A DNA stretch of 64,000 bases from Haloactinopolyspora alba (GTDB taxonomy: Bacteria > Actinomycetota > Actinomycetes > Jiangellales > Jiangellaceae): positions 164,421 to 228,420 of the forward strand of contig NZ_PYGE01000008.1 in the NCBI RefSeq assembly GCF_003014555.1. The letters are read 5' to 3'. Shown one piece after another: positions 26,358 to 37,424 of this stretch. Position numbers and translations under genes: made by a program. The notes below the pieces were generated by a model. That model was not told where the DNA came from. It saw only the letters and a list, made by a program, of their open reading frames with translations, and ran no database searches. Positions within the stretch are counted from its first letter, which is position 1; each line of letters starts with the position of its first letter.

Positions 26358-28026
26358 GGCGCAGGGCGGTCGGGGCGCCGGGTGGCACGGCCGGCTCCCG
26401 CGGCGGGACCGGGTCGACCGGGCGGTACGTGGCGCCGAGCGGCGGACGAGGGTCCGCGTCGCCGTGGTTCGGCCAGAACGCCAAAGCCCGCTCGGCCTGC
26501 GCGGTGATGGTCAGCGACGGGTTCACCCCGAGGTTCGCCGAGATGGTCGAGCCGTCGACGATGTGCAGACCCGGATGCCCGTACACCCGGTGCCACGGGT
26601 CGACCACACCGTCGTCGGCCGTGGCGCCGATGGTGCACCCGCCGATGAAATGCGCGGTCATCGGCCGTCCGAACGGCTCACCGAGGGTCGCGCCGGCGAC
26701 ACCGTCCACCAGCGCGGCCATCCGGCGCACCGCGTCGTGCGCCACCGGGATCCACGTCGGGTTCGGCTCGCCGTGGCCCTGCCGCGAGGTCATCCGGCGG
26801 CGTCCGGTCAGGCGGCTCCGGCGGGTGTAGGTGGTGATCGAGTTGTCCCGCGTCTGCATCGCCAGCGCGATGACCGTCCGCTCGGACCAGTGCGCCGCGT
26901 CGTAGCGGTCGGCGAGGCCGCGCCGCTGCCGCCACATCTCGCGCGCCCACGCCCCGAGCCGCACGTGTGCGCCGTCGCCCTCGGTGAGCACCGTCTGCAA
27001 CAGCGACATCGCGTTGCTGCCGTGCCCGTAGCGGACGGGTTCGATGTGCGTGTGCTCGTCGGGGTGGAACGACGAGGTGATGGCCGCACCCTCACTGAAG
27101 TCGTGCCGCCGGTCCGGTGCGATGGCGCCGAGGATCGATTCGGAGTTGGTGCGGGTGTGCACCCCGAGCTGGTCGGACAGGTGCGGCAGGTGGCCCTCGT
27201 CGCGCATCCGGTGCAGCAGCCGTTGAGTGCCGAGCGGGCCCGCGCTGAGCACCACCTGGTCGGCGGTGATGATCGTCGGCTGTGCCCCGGGCGCGTCGGT
27301 GCGACGGACCAGCGCCCCGTACCCCCCTGCCGGCAGCGGGCGCAACGAGCGCACCGTGGACAGTTCGTGGACCTGCGCGCCGGCCCGCTCGGCGAGGTAG
27401 AGGTAGTTCTTGGTGAGAGCGTTCTTGGCGTTGTGCCGGCAGCCGGTCATGCACTCGCCGCAGTGCAGGCAGCCGGCGCGGTCCGGTCCGGCACCGCCGA
27501 AGTACGGGTCGGGCACCGTCACACCCGGTTCACCGAAGAACACGCCCAGCGGCGCCCGGCGGAACGTGCCGCCCACGCCCATGTCGCTCGCGACCTGCTG
27601 GAACACGTGATCCGACGGGGACATCCGCGGATAGGTCGTGGCGCCGAGCATGCGCGTGGCCTGGTCCAGATGGGGAGCCAGCTCGGCACGCCAGTCGGTG
27701 ATGCCGCTCCACGCGGAGTCGCGGTAGAAGGCGTCCGCCGGCTCGTACAACGTGTTGGCGTACACCAGCGAACCGCCGCCGACACCCGCCCCGGAGAGGA
27801 TCACGCAGTCGCGCAACGTGTCGATGCGCTGGATGCCGTAGCACCGCAGCGCGGGCGCGAAAAGGAAGCGGCGCACGTCCCACGACGAGGCCGGCAGCGT
27901 GTCGTCGTCGAACCGTGCCCCCGCCTCGACCACGCCGACCCGGTAGCCCTTCTCGGTCAGCCGCAGCGCGGTGACGCTGCCGCCGAAGCCGGAGCCGATG
28001 ACCAGGACGTCGTAGTGCAGCCTCAC
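26344..28026 (-). CDS. choD: GMC oxidoreductase, ChoD (cholesterol oxidase) type
   Basis: The 560-residue FAD enzyme begins YDVLVIGSGFGGSVTALRLT, followed by the FAD/substrate motif SGAGVGGGSLVYANTLY. A Cys-rich stretch (GCLHCGECMTGCRHNAKN) and the C-terminal HFIGGCTIG, HRVYGHPGLHIVDGSTISAN and NPSLTITAQAERAL follow. The sequence parallels mycobacterial ChoD nearly throughout, as I recall it, and the gene lies beside guaB3-guaB2 as there. Cholesterol oxidation by ChoD-type proteins is debated, so the true substrate may be another sterol or alcohol. GTG 28026 starts in a GTGA overlap with gabD2, so the two form an operon. A longer frame upstream is spurious. Confidence 0.9.
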   Translation of the reverse strand: MRLHYDVLVIGSGFGGSVTALRLTEKGYRVGVVEAGARFDDDTLPASSWDVRRFLFAPALRCYGIQRIDTLRDCVILSGAGVGGGSLVYANTLYEPADAFYRDSAWSGITDWRAELAPHLDQATRMLGATTYPRMSPSDHVFQQVASDMGVGGTFRRAPLGVFFGEPGVTVPDPYFGGAGPDRAGCLHCGECMTGCRHNAKNALTKNYLYLAERAGAQVHELSTVRSLRPLPAGGYGALVRRTDAPGAQPTIITADQVVLSAGPLGTQRLLHRMRDEGHLPHLSDQLGVHTRTNSESILGAIAPDRRHDFSEGAAITSSFHPDEHTHIEPVRYGHGSNAMSLLQTVLTEGDGAHVRLGAWAREMWRQRRGLADRYDAAHWSERTVIALAMQTRDNSITTYTRRSRLTGRRRMTSRQGHGEPNPTWIPVAHDAVRRMAALVDGVAGATLGEPFGRPMTAHFIGGCTIGATADDGVVDPWHRVYGHPGLHIVDGSTISANLGVNPSLTITAQAERALAFWPNHGDADPRPPLGATYRPVDPVPPREPAVPPGAPTALRLTSP

Positions 28027-29594
28027 GGCCGCCCGGCCTTCCGCATCGCCCGCAGCGACCGCGTCATGAACTCGGCGAAGCCGCCGTGGTCCATGCCCGG
28101 CAGCGGGGTGATGCCGTGAGCGCGCTGCACCGCCACCGCCTGCGTGTCGGTGTAGCGCTCGATGCCGTCGCGGCCGTGCCGCCGGCCCAGCCCGGACGCG
28201 CCCAGGCCGCCGATGGGCAGGTCGTGGCTGCCCCACGCGGCCGCGTACCCCTCGTTGACGTTGACCATGCCCGACCGCAGTTGTCGCGCCACCCGCAGGC
28301 CACGCCGCAGGTCACGCGTCCACACCGACGCGTTCAGGCCGTACGCGGAGTCGTTCGCGGCGTCCACCGCCTCCTGGTCCGAGCCGACACCGTGCACGGC
28401 GACGACCGGCCCGAACGTCTCGTCGGTGGCGACGGGCATGCCCTGCCGGACGCCGTCGAGCACGGTGGGCTCGTAGAACCAGGGCCCCAGCTCCGGACGG
28501 GCGACGCCGCCGGTCAGCACCCGCGCGCCCCGGGCGACGGCGTCGTCGACGTGGGCGGTGACCCTGTCGAGCTGTTCCTGCGACGCGAGCGAGCCGACGT
28601 CGCAGGAATAGTCGAACGCGGGCCCGAGCCGCAGCGCCTGGACCCTGCTCACGAACCGGTCGAGGAACGAGTCGCGTACCGCGGCAGCGACGTAGACACG
28701 CTCCACCGACACGCACAGCTGACCGGCGTTCGAGAAACACGCGCGTACGGCGGACTCGGCCGCCCGGTCGACGTCGGCGTCCTCCAGGACGAGCATCGGG
28801 TTCTTGCCGCCGAGCTCGAGGGAAGCGCCGACGAGCCGCTCTCCGAGCCGGCTCGCGATGGTCCGGCCGGCCGCCGTGGACCCGGTGAACGAGACGTGGT
28901 CGGCGTGCTCGACGACCGCGCCGCCGATGGTGGGGCCGTCGCCGGTGACGATCTGCCACAGCGCTTCGGGCAGCCCCGCCTCGACCGCGAGCGACCGCGC
29001 GGCCAGCGCCGTCAGCACACCGCGCGAGTCCGGCTTGTGCACCACCGCGTTGCCGGCGACGAACGCCGGCAGACAGTCCGAGATGGCCAGCGTCAGCGGG
29101 TAGTTCCACGGCGAGATGACCCCGACGACACCCTTCGGCCGACGCATCTCGACCGCGCGGGTGAGGCCCGGGATCAGCCCCAGCCGCCGCCGGTCGCGCA
29201 TCACCTGCGGGCCGCGGGCGGCGCAGTACCGTGCCGCGAGCGCGACGTCGGCGATCTCTTCGAACGCGTCCCGGCGTGCCTTGCCGGCCTCGGCCTGGAC
29301 CAGGTCGGCGAGCTCGGACCGCCGGTCGAGGGCGAGGTCGTGGACGCGGCCGACGATGCGGGCGCGCTCGGCGACCGGGCGAGCCGCCCATCCGGCCGCC
29401 GCATCGCGCGCGGCGGCCGCGGCGGTGCGCACGTCCTCGGGCGTGGACAGCGGGAAGTCGGTGAACGCACGGCCGGTGAACGGGGCGACGGCGTCGGCCC
29501 GCTCCGCCCGGGGCGTCGCGACGACGCGATCGGTCAGCCGGTCGAGGGTCTGGCGGTCGACGACGTCGTCGACACTGACGGCCGTGATGCTCAT
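28023..29594 (-). CDS. gabD2: Succinate-semialdehyde dehydrogenase, GabD2 type
   Basis: The 523-residue aldehyde dehydrogenase oxidises succinic semialdehyde to succinate with NADP. Motifs are GVVGVISPWNYPLTLAISD, cofactor-loop SFTGSTAAGRTI, general base Glu in LELGGKNPML and catalytic Cys in CFSNAGQLCVSVERVYV. C-terminal MVNVNEGYAAAWGS and GLGRRHGRDGIERYT match mycobacterial GabD2. ATG 29594 is chosen as the family start. No ribosome site precedes it, so it may be leaderless; another ATG 30 bases upstream is possible. It feeds succinate to the TCA cycle and is coupled to choD by a 4-base overlap. Confidence 0.93.
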   Translation of the reverse strand: MSITAVSVDDVVDRQTLDRLTDRVVATPRAERADAVAPFTGRAFTDFPLSTPEDVRTAAAAARDAAAGWAARPVAERARIVGRVHDLALDRRSELADLVQAEAGKARRDAFEEIADVALAARYCAARGPQVMRDRRRLGLIPGLTRAVEMRRPKGVVGVISPWNYPLTLAISDCLPAFVAGNAVVHKPDSRGVLTALAARSLAVEAGLPEALWQIVTGDGPTIGGAVVEHADHVSFTGSTAAGRTIASRLGERLVGASLELGGKNPMLVLEDADVDRAAESAVRACFSNAGQLCVSVERVYVAAAVRDSFLDRFVSRVQALRLGPAFDYSCDVGSLASQEQLDRVTAHVDDAVARGARVLTGGVARPELGPWFYEPTVLDGVRQGMPVATDETFGPVVAVHGVGSDQEAVDAANDSAYGLNASVWTRDLRRGLRVARQLRSGMVNVNEGYAAAWGSHDLPIGGLGASGLGRRHGRDGIERYTDTQAVAVQRAHGITPLPGMDHGGFAEFMTRSLRAMRKAGRP

Positions 29595-29694
29595 CGTGCA
29601 CAGCGTACGGTGTGGCGCCGACATCCGGGAGGGCTCGACGAGTGGGGCGCGGTCGGGCGGCACGCCAAGGCGCGGCCGCATCACGAGGCGTGTG

Positions 29695-29730
29695 CCTGCG
29701 TCACCAGGCCTGTACGGGTGGTGACGCAGG
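29695..29730. terminator. Hairpin downstream of guaB3
   Basis: The perfect 12-bp inverted repeat CCTGCGTCACCA / TGGTGACGCAGG has a 12-base loop. It lies 34 bp past the guaB3 stop and upstream of gabD2, and is a likely terminator separating the two units. A motif next to it (29734-29752) recurs at the insertion-sequence boundary near 63.55 kb. Confidence 0.6.
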
Positions 29731-29763
29731 GAATTCCATGGTGAACGTGGTCGTTCCCGGCGG

Positions 29764-30873
29764 TCAGCGCAGGAGGGTGACCTCGACCCGCTGGAACTCC
29801 TTGACCTCGGTGTAGCCGGTCGTGGCCATGGCCCGGCGCAGCGCGCCGACCAGGTTCATCGAACCGTCCGGCAGGAACGACGGGCCGTCGACGATCTGCG
29901 CGAGCGAGGCGATGGTCCCGACCTCCATCCGTTCGCCGCGCGGCAGCTCGGCGTGGTGGGACTCCGAGCCCCAGTGCCAGCCGCGGCCCGGCGCCTCGAC
30001 CGCCCTGGCCAGCGGCGAGCCCACCATCACCGCGTCGGACCCGCAGGCGATCGCCTTGGCGATGTCGCCGGAGCGCCCGATGGACCCGTCGGCGATGACG
30101 TGCACGTACCGGCCGCCGGACTCGTCGAGGTAGTCGCGCCGCGCCGCGGCGACGTCGGCGACGGCCGTGGCCATCGGCACCGTCACGCCGAGAACCGAGC
30201 GCGTCGTGTGCGACGAGCCGCCGCCGAACCCGACGAGCACGCCGGCCGCGCCGGTGCGCATCAGGTGCAGCGCCGCCTGGTACGTGGCGCAGCCGCCGAC
30301 GATGACCGGGACGTCCAGCTCGTAGATGAACTGCTTGAGGTTCAGCGGCTCCGCGCGGCCGGACACGTGCTCCGCGGACACTGTGGTCCCCCGGATGACG
30401 ACGATGTCGGCGCCGGACTCGACGACCGCCTGGTAGTAGCGCTTGACCCGCGGCGGCGACAGCGAGCCGGCGACGGTGACACCGGCGGCGCGGATCTCGC
30501 CGAGCCGCTGGGCGATCAGCTCTTCACGGACCGGCGCCGCGTAGATCTCCTGCAGCCGGTTGAGCGCCTTGCCCTCTTCCAGTCCGGCGATCTCCTCGAG
30601 CAGCGGCTCGGGATCCTCGTAACGGGTCCAGAGCCCCTCGAGGTCGAGAACGCCGAGGCCACCGGCCTTGCCGAGCGCGATGGCCGTCGCCGGGGACATC
30701 ACCGAGTCCATCGGTGCCGCGACGATCGGTGTCTCGAACCGGTAGGCGTCGATCTGCCAGTGCGTCGACACCTCCTCGGGGTCGCGGGTGCGCCGCGACG
30801 GCACGATGGCCACGTCGTCGAACGAATACGCCTCGCGACCGCGCTTTCCGCGGCCTATCTCGATCTCCGCCAC
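29764..30873 (-). CDS. guaB3: GuaB3 family IMP dehydrogenase-related protein
   Basis: The 369-residue protein is an IMPDH/GMP-reductase TIM barrel without CBS domains. Landmarks are [72 protein letters not shown] and the C-terminal NLVGALRRAMATTGYTEVKE. The catalytic loop reads VGFGGGSSHTTRSVLG. The position of the IMPDH catalytic Cys (as in GPGSICTTR) is His, verified from the codon CAC. Normal IMPDH or GMP-reductase chemistry is therefore doubtful. GTG 30873 matches the family start (VAEIEIGRGKRG). It precedes the choD/gabD2 pair and follows guaB2 on the same strand, with repeat copy C between them. Confidence 0.93.
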   Translation of the reverse strand: MAEIEIGRGKRGREAYSFDDVAIVPSRRTRDPEEVSTHWQIDAYRFETPIVAAPMDSVMSPATAIALGKAGGLGVLDLEGLWTRYEDPEPLLEEIAGLEEGKALNRLQEIYAAPVREELIAQRLGEIRAAGVTVAGSLSPPRVKRYYQAVVESGADIVVIRGTTVSAEHVSGRAEPLNLKQFIYELDVPVIVGGCATYQAALHLMRTGAAGVLVGFGGGSSHTTRSVLGVTVPMATAVADVAAARRDYLDESGGRYVHVIADGSIGRSGDIAKAIACGSDAVMVGSPLARAVEAPGRGWHWGSESHHAELPRGERMEVGTIASLAQIVDGPSFLPDGSMNLVGALRRAMATTGYTEVKEFQRVEVTLLR

Positions 30874-30943
30874 GCGGACCAGGCTATCGGAGGCCCCGGG
30901 CATCCGTGACCGGACGGTCGCCCGAGCCCGCTCCCGTCATCCG

Positions 30944-31119
30944 TCACCTGATCGTCGCTGTTTCACCTGATCATCGCTGCGACGGCGATCAGGTGTCGCC
31001 AGCAGCACATCACCGCAGCGTGTCGGTCCCGCACGTCACCTGATCATGTCCACGACCCGGACAGAAAACGATCAGGTGCAACATCGCGCGGAGAAGCAGC
31101 GCGTTCGTCACCTGATCAT
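30944..31119 (+). repeat. Composite intergenic repeat, copy C
   Basis: Six TCACCTGATC boxes in F F R F R F order start at 30944, 30963, 30987, 31036, 31070 and 31108. Two reverse boxes differ in the last base (GATCAGGTGT, GATCAGGTGC). Linker lengths are 7, 12, 39, 22 and 28, identical to copy B. The F4/R5 hairpin loop is GTCC-ACGACCC-GGAC followed by AGAAAAC, so it can hold a second short stem. It almost fills the guaB2-guaB3 gap, so any guaB2 terminator or guaB3 promoter must lie in or beside it. Confidence 0.9.
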
Positions 31120-31130
31120 CAGAGGACGGT

Positions 31131-33805
<2,675 letters not shown>

Positions 33806-34041
33806 CGGCCCCGGCCGCGGAGATCCCGCGTCGGATCGTCGCCGGGAGCCGGGAATAGATCCGTCGACCCCCGGGTTGTACGGGGCGGTCGTAGTTTTTG
33901 TGTTCGTGTTTTCAGCATGCTCGCAATGAACGACGTTGCGGGCGCGCCGCTCGCTCTCAGGTATCTGGAGTAGCCGCGTCTGGACCGGCCCGGGGCATCG
34001 CACAGTGCATGCTCCGACATCCAGCCCTGTGAGGAGCAGAA

Positions 34042-34242
34042 ATGACTCAGGGAACAGTCAAGTGGTTCAACGCGGAGAAGGGCTTCGGCTTTATCTCCCG
34101 CACCGACGGACCGGACGTCTTCGTGCACTACTCCGAGATCGACGGTACGGGCTTCCGTACTCTCGAGGAGGACCAGCAGGTCGAGTTCGAGCTGTCGCAG
34201 AGCCCCAAGGGGCCGCAGGCGACGGGCGTGCGCGTCCTCTGA
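34042..34242 (+). CDS. Cold-shock domain protein
   Basis: The 66-residue single OB-fold RNA chaperone has RNP1 (KGFGFISR) and RNP2 (VFVHYSEI), preceded by [10 protein letters not shown]. The family destabilises RNA secondary structure in cold or general stress. A strong ribosome site (GAGGAG) precedes the ATG. The upstream 236 bp is gene-free and holds a T-rich patch near 33892-33915, so a long leader is possible. A perfect hairpin terminator follows 30 bp after the stop, so it is monocistronic. Confidence 0.95.
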   Translation: MTQGTVKWFNAEKGFGFISRTDGPDVFVHYSEIDGTGFRTLEEDQQVEFELSQSPKGPQATGVRVL

Positions 34243-34272
34243 GCCACTCGCGGGCGAATGCCCGCCACCGAT

Positions 34273-34304
34273 GAGGGGCCGGCACCGGCAGGTGCCGGCC
34301 CCTC
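34273..34304 (+). terminator. Intrinsic-type terminator of the cold-shock gene
   Basis: A perfect 14-bp stem, GAGGGGCCGGCACC with GGTGCCGGCCCCTC, closes on a four-base loop. It lies 30 bp after the cold-shock stop codon and has no U-tract. Confidence 0.8.
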
Positions 34305-34465
34305 GTCGCGTCCGCGGCCGGTCAGCGCGGGCTTGTCCGGCTGCCTGCACGGGCCTGCGCAGGTCTGCGTAGACGCGGGATACGTCCGGCTGCCGACGAC
34401 GGTGACGCACCCGCCGGGTGATCGTGTCCCGACGACACACACGGTCACCGATGAGGAGTGGGGTC

Positions 34466-35011
34466 ATGGCACAGGTCATCGCCGAAACGTCGCGGCCACG
34501 ACGGTTGCGCGGCCGGACACGCCAGAGCGTGCTGCTGGTTCACGTCGTCTCGGCCGGCGCCTGGCTCGGCATCGACGTCGTCATGGCGGTGCTCGTCTTC
34601 ACCGCACTGCTCAGCGGCGACGACACGACGCTGGCGCTGACCTACCGGGCGCTGGAGATGTTCGCGGTCTGGTCGTTGTTCACCGCCGGGGTCGTCTGCC
34701 TCGTCAGCGGGGTCGTTCTCGGGCTCGGCAGCAAGTACGGCCTGGTGCGGTACTGGTGGGTCGCCGTCAAGCTGGTGCTGAACGTGCTGCTCGCCACACT
34801 GGTCCTGGTCGCGTTGCGGCCGGGTGTGTCCGAGGCCGCCGAGCGTGCCCGCCTGTTCGAGTCGGGGGAGGTCACGACGCTCTCGGTCGGTGATCTGATC
34901 TTCCCGCCGGTCGTCTCCACGACCGCGCTGCTGGTCGCCTTCGTGCTCGCCGTCTACAAGCCGTGGGGCAGGATCGGCCAGGGCCGCCGGGGCGGCACCG
35001 CTCAGCTCTGA
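34466..35011 (+). CDS. Integral membrane protein (DUF2269-like)
   Basis: The 181-residue protein has four predicted helices (SVLLVHVVSAGAWLGIDVVM, MFAVWSLFTAGVVCLVSGVV, WWVAVKLVLNVLLATLVLVA, VVSTTALLVAFVLAVYKPWG). The early His and the W-x-G pattern resemble DUF2269-type membrane proteins. No enzymatic role is known. ATG 34466 has GAGGAG 8 bases upstream. It ends in a 10-bp convergent overlap with the VOC gene. Confidence 0.75.
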   Translation: MAQVIAETSRPRRLRGRTRQSVLLVHVVSAGAWLGIDVVMAVLVFTALLSGDDTTLALTYRALEMFAVWSLFTAGVVCLVSGVVLGLGSKYGLVRYWWVAVKLVLNVLLATLVLVALRPGVSEAAERARLFESGEVTTLSVGDLIFPPVVSTTALLVAFVLAVYKPWGRIGQGRRGGTAQL

Positions 35012-35361
35012 TCGGAACCTTCGGCGCTCTGGTCCAGGACCTGGATGACATTGCCGGACGGGTCGGCGAACGCTGCCAGCCGCCCGCCCGGGATCTCCAG
35101 AGTTTCGCCGAGCCACCGGAAGCCATGGCGCTCCTTGACGAAGGCCTCTACGTCGTCGACCTCGAAGACCGCACCCGACTCCCACCGCTCGTCGTCGCTC
35201 GGCCGCTGGTCGACCATGAGCTGCACGGACGAGCCCGGAAGTTCGAACGCGACGGTGGACTCCCCCTCGCGCCAGGCCTCGTCGAGGCCGAGATCGTCCC
35301 GGTAGAACGCCAGGGCGGCGGGCAGGTCCTGGACCGACTGGTAGAAGAACGCAAGTCTCAT
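35002..35361 (-). CDS. VOC/glyoxalase-fold protein
   Basis: The 119-residue protein has the paired beta-alpha-beta-beta-beta modules of the vicinal oxygen chelate superfamily. It starts RLAFFYQSVQDLPAALAFYR, has VQLMVDQRPSD and FEVDDVEAFVKE, and ends GGRLAAFADPSGNVIQVLDQ. The terminal Asp-Pro-x-Gly-N pattern is typical. Members are lyases, dioxygenases or resistance proteins that sequester drugs. The substrate is unknown. It is divergent from a TetR gene with a shared palindrome between them, so it is the probable target of that regulator. Confidence 0.88.
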   Translation of the reverse strand: MRLAFFYQSVQDLPAALAFYRDDLGLDEAWREGESTVAFELPGSSVQLMVDQRPSDDERWESGAVFEVDDVEAFVKERHGFRWLGETLEIPGGRLAAFADPSGNVIQVLDQSAEGSDQS

Positions 35362-35369
35362 GGCACCGA

Positions 35370-35408
35370 CCGTAATGCGATTACGGAATCCCGTCAATGC
35401 GTTATACT
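35370..35408. promoter_or_regulatory. TetR operator and leaderless promoter
   Basis: The perfect inverted repeat CCGTAAT-GCG-ATTACGG (35370-35386) sits between the VOC and TetR starts. A TATACT -10 (35403-35408) lies 7 bases before the TetR ATG, predicting a leaderless transcript. TTACGG at the end of the palindrome is a candidate -35 at 16 bp spacing. The layout predicts autorepression and control of the VOC gene. Confidence 0.65.
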
Positions 35409-35415
35409 CGAAGCC

Positions 35416-35925
35416 ATGCAGGAGTGGGTGCCGGTACCGGGCTCGGTCAAGGCGCGGCTCATCGAGGCCGCGCTGCACCACTTCGAGCAGTCGGGCTTCG
35501 AGGACGCGGGCGTCACCGACCTCGCCGCCAAGGCCGGCGTCACGACCGGCTCGCTCTACCACCACTTCGGCTCGAAACTGGGGCTCTACACCGTGGTCCG
35601 CGACGACCTGGAGAAGCGGATCACCGACCGGATGGAGGGCGCGGCCGCCGCTGCCGGCGGCACCGGTCGTCCCGCGGTCGCGGTAGCGATTCTGGTCGCT
35701 TTCGACGCCGCGGTCCGGTTCGACGCCTGCAGGCTGCTGGGCGAGCCGGCACCGTCCGACCGGCCGGATCCGGTCGGGCGGCTGCTGCGCTCGCTGCTAC
35801 CCGACGATCTCGATGCGGCGGCGGTCATCCTGGCCGCGGCGTGGCGAGCCGCACTGCTGCACGTCGCCGAGGGAGCGCCGGCCGGCACGGCACGCAGGGC
35901 ACTGGAGTTCACGCTCACCGAGTGA
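35416..35925 (+). CDS. TetR-family regulator
   Basis: The 169-residue repressor has an N-terminal helix-turn-helix (ARLIEAALHHFEQSGFEDAG, then VTDLAAKAGVTTGSLYHHFG) and a variable ligand domain. The LYHHFGSKLGLYTVV helix is the family recognition and linker segment. It is divergent from the VOC gene over about 55 bp holding a palindromic operator. The ATG is 7 bases past a -10 element and has no ribosome site, so it is probably leaderless. The ligand is unknown and may be the compound handled by the VOC protein. Confidence 0.92.
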   Translation: MQEWVPVPGSVKARLIEAALHHFEQSGFEDAGVTDLAAKAGVTTGSLYHHFGSKLGLYTVVRDDLEKRITDRMEGAAAAAGGTGRPAVAVAILVAFDAAVRFDACRLLGEPAPSDRPDPVGRLLRSLLPDDLDAAAVILAAAWRAALLHVAEGAPAGTARRALEFTLTE

Positions 35926-35990
35926 GCACTGATGCACCGGCCTTCGGTGCCGGCCGACCACCGTCCGGATGCCCGACGTGTGCGGGCCGC

Positions 35991-37172
35991 TCAGGCCGGT
36001 CGTAGCCGCCCGAGCCGCTCGACGGCGTCGTGCAGCACGTCGTCGCGCTTGCAGAAGGCGAAGCGCACCAGCGGCCGGGCTGCCTCCGGGTCGTCGTAGA
36101 ACACCGAGACCGGAACCGCCACCACGCCGGCCAGCTCCGGCAGCCGGCGGCACAGCTGCACACCGTCGTCGTGACCGAGCGGCGTCGGATCGGCGATCAC
36201 GAAGTACGTGCCCTGCGGCACCGACACCTCGAACCCGGCGGCACGCAGCCCCGCGCACAGCAGGTCACGCTTGCGCCGCAGGTCGGAGGCGAGACCGGTG
36301 TAGAAGTCGTCGCCGAGCGACAGCGCCGAGGCCACGGCCGGCTGCATCGGCCCGGCGTTGACGAACGTCAGGAACTGCTTCACCGCCCGCGCGGCGGAGA
36401 CCAGCTCGGCCGGACCGTGCAGCCAGCCGACCTTCCAGCCGGTGACCGAGAACGTCTTGCCGGCCGACGAGATGGTCACGGTCTGCTCGGCCATGCCCGG
36501 CAGGGCGGCCATCGGCACGTGCTCCGCGTCGTCGAAGACCTGGTGCTCGTACACCTCGTCGGTCACCACGATCGCGCCGTGCTCGCGGGCGAGCGAACCG
36601 ATCAGCTCGAGCTCCGCCCGCGTGAACACCTTGCCCGCCGGATTGTGCGGCGTGTTCACCAGCACCACCCGGGTGCGCTCGCTGAACGCCGCCCGCAGCG
36701 CGTCGGGATCCAGAGCGAAGTCCGGCCAGCGCAGCGCGACGGTGCGCCGTACCGCACCGGCCAGCGCGATCGACGCCGCGTACGAGTCGTACACCGGGTC
36801 GAACGTCACGACCTCGTCGCCCGCCTCGCACAGCGCGAGCACGGTGGCCGCGATCGCCTCGGTGGCGCCCGCGGTGACCAGGACCTCCCGCTCCGGGTCG
36901 ACGTCGAGCCCGTAGAAACGCTTCTGGTGCTCGGCGACGGCCTCACGCAGCTGCGGCACGCCCGGACCGGGCGGGTACTGGTTCGCCCCACCCTGGATGG
37001 CCGCACAGGCGTCGTCCAGCAGCGATTGAGGGCCGTCGGTGTCCGGGAACCCCTGGCCCAGGTTGATCGCCCCGGTGCTGGTGGCCAGCGCGGTGATCTC
37101 GGCGAAGATCGTCGACGTGAACGGGCTCATCCGCGGGACGAGCGCGGGTTGACGTGGCGGCACGGTCCTCAC
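35991..37172 (-). CDS. PLP-dependent class I/II aminotransferase (DapC-like)
   Basis: The protein is about 393 residues and of fold type I. Landmarks are INLGQGFPDTDGPQSLLDDA, NQYPPGPGVPQLREAVAEHQ, VTAGATEAIAATVLAL, VVLVNTPHNPAGKVFTRAEL, VTDEVYEHQVFDD and the PLP-lysine in TISSAGKTFSVTGWKVGWLH. It closely resembles mycobacterial DapC (N-succinyl-diaminopimelate aminotransferase) and kynurenine/methionine aminotransferases. Lysine and cell-wall diaminopimelate synthesis is the favoured role but not proven. The start is uncertain: GTG 37172, GTG 37163 and ATG 37130 are possible, and conserved sequence begins at the ATG. Confidence 0.9.
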   Translation of the reverse strand: MRTVPPRQPALVPRMSPFTSTIFAEITALATSTGAINLGQGFPDTDGPQSLLDDACAAIQGGANQYPPGPGVPQLREAVAEHQKRFYGLDVDPEREVLVTAGATEAIAATVLALCEAGDEVVTFDPVYDSYAASIALAGAVRRTVALRWPDFALDPDALRAAFSERTRVVLVNTPHNPAGKVFTRAELELIGSLAREHGAIVVTDEVYEHQVFDDAEHVPMAALPGMAEQTVTISSAGKTFSVTGWKVGWLHGPAELVSAARAVKQFLTFVNAGPMQPAVASALSLGDDFYTGLASDLRRKRDLLCAGLRAAGFEVSVPQGTYFVIADPTPLGHDDGVQLCRRLPELAGVVAVPVSVFYDDPEAARPLVRFAFCKRDDVLHDAVERLGRLRPA

Positions 37173-37424
37173 CGTAACCCACCGGGCAGCGTCGACGGCA
37201 CGTTCGCGAGCGGCGATCGCCCACGCGCGCGACTGGCCCGCCCGCACGATTCGCGCCTATCATGACGACAGCCCCGGGCCACCACTTGTGTCCCTGATGC
37301 GTCTGCCCGATCAGTGGGTAGCGGGTGCGACGGTCGACTGACCGTCTCCGACGACCGGTCCCGTTCACCGGCGGATCCGTGCCCGTGTGGTCACGGCGCC
37401 GGTGGCACCATCGATGGAGAACCC

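Noticed and set aside
35926..35990. Terminator between the TetR and aminotransferase genes
   Set aside because: The CCGGC/GCCGG pairing there is short and can fold in several ways, so no confident terminator is called.
37173..37424. Cobalamin riboswitch upstream of the importer
   Set aside because: No B12-box-like sequence or conserved core was found, so the gap is left unannotated.
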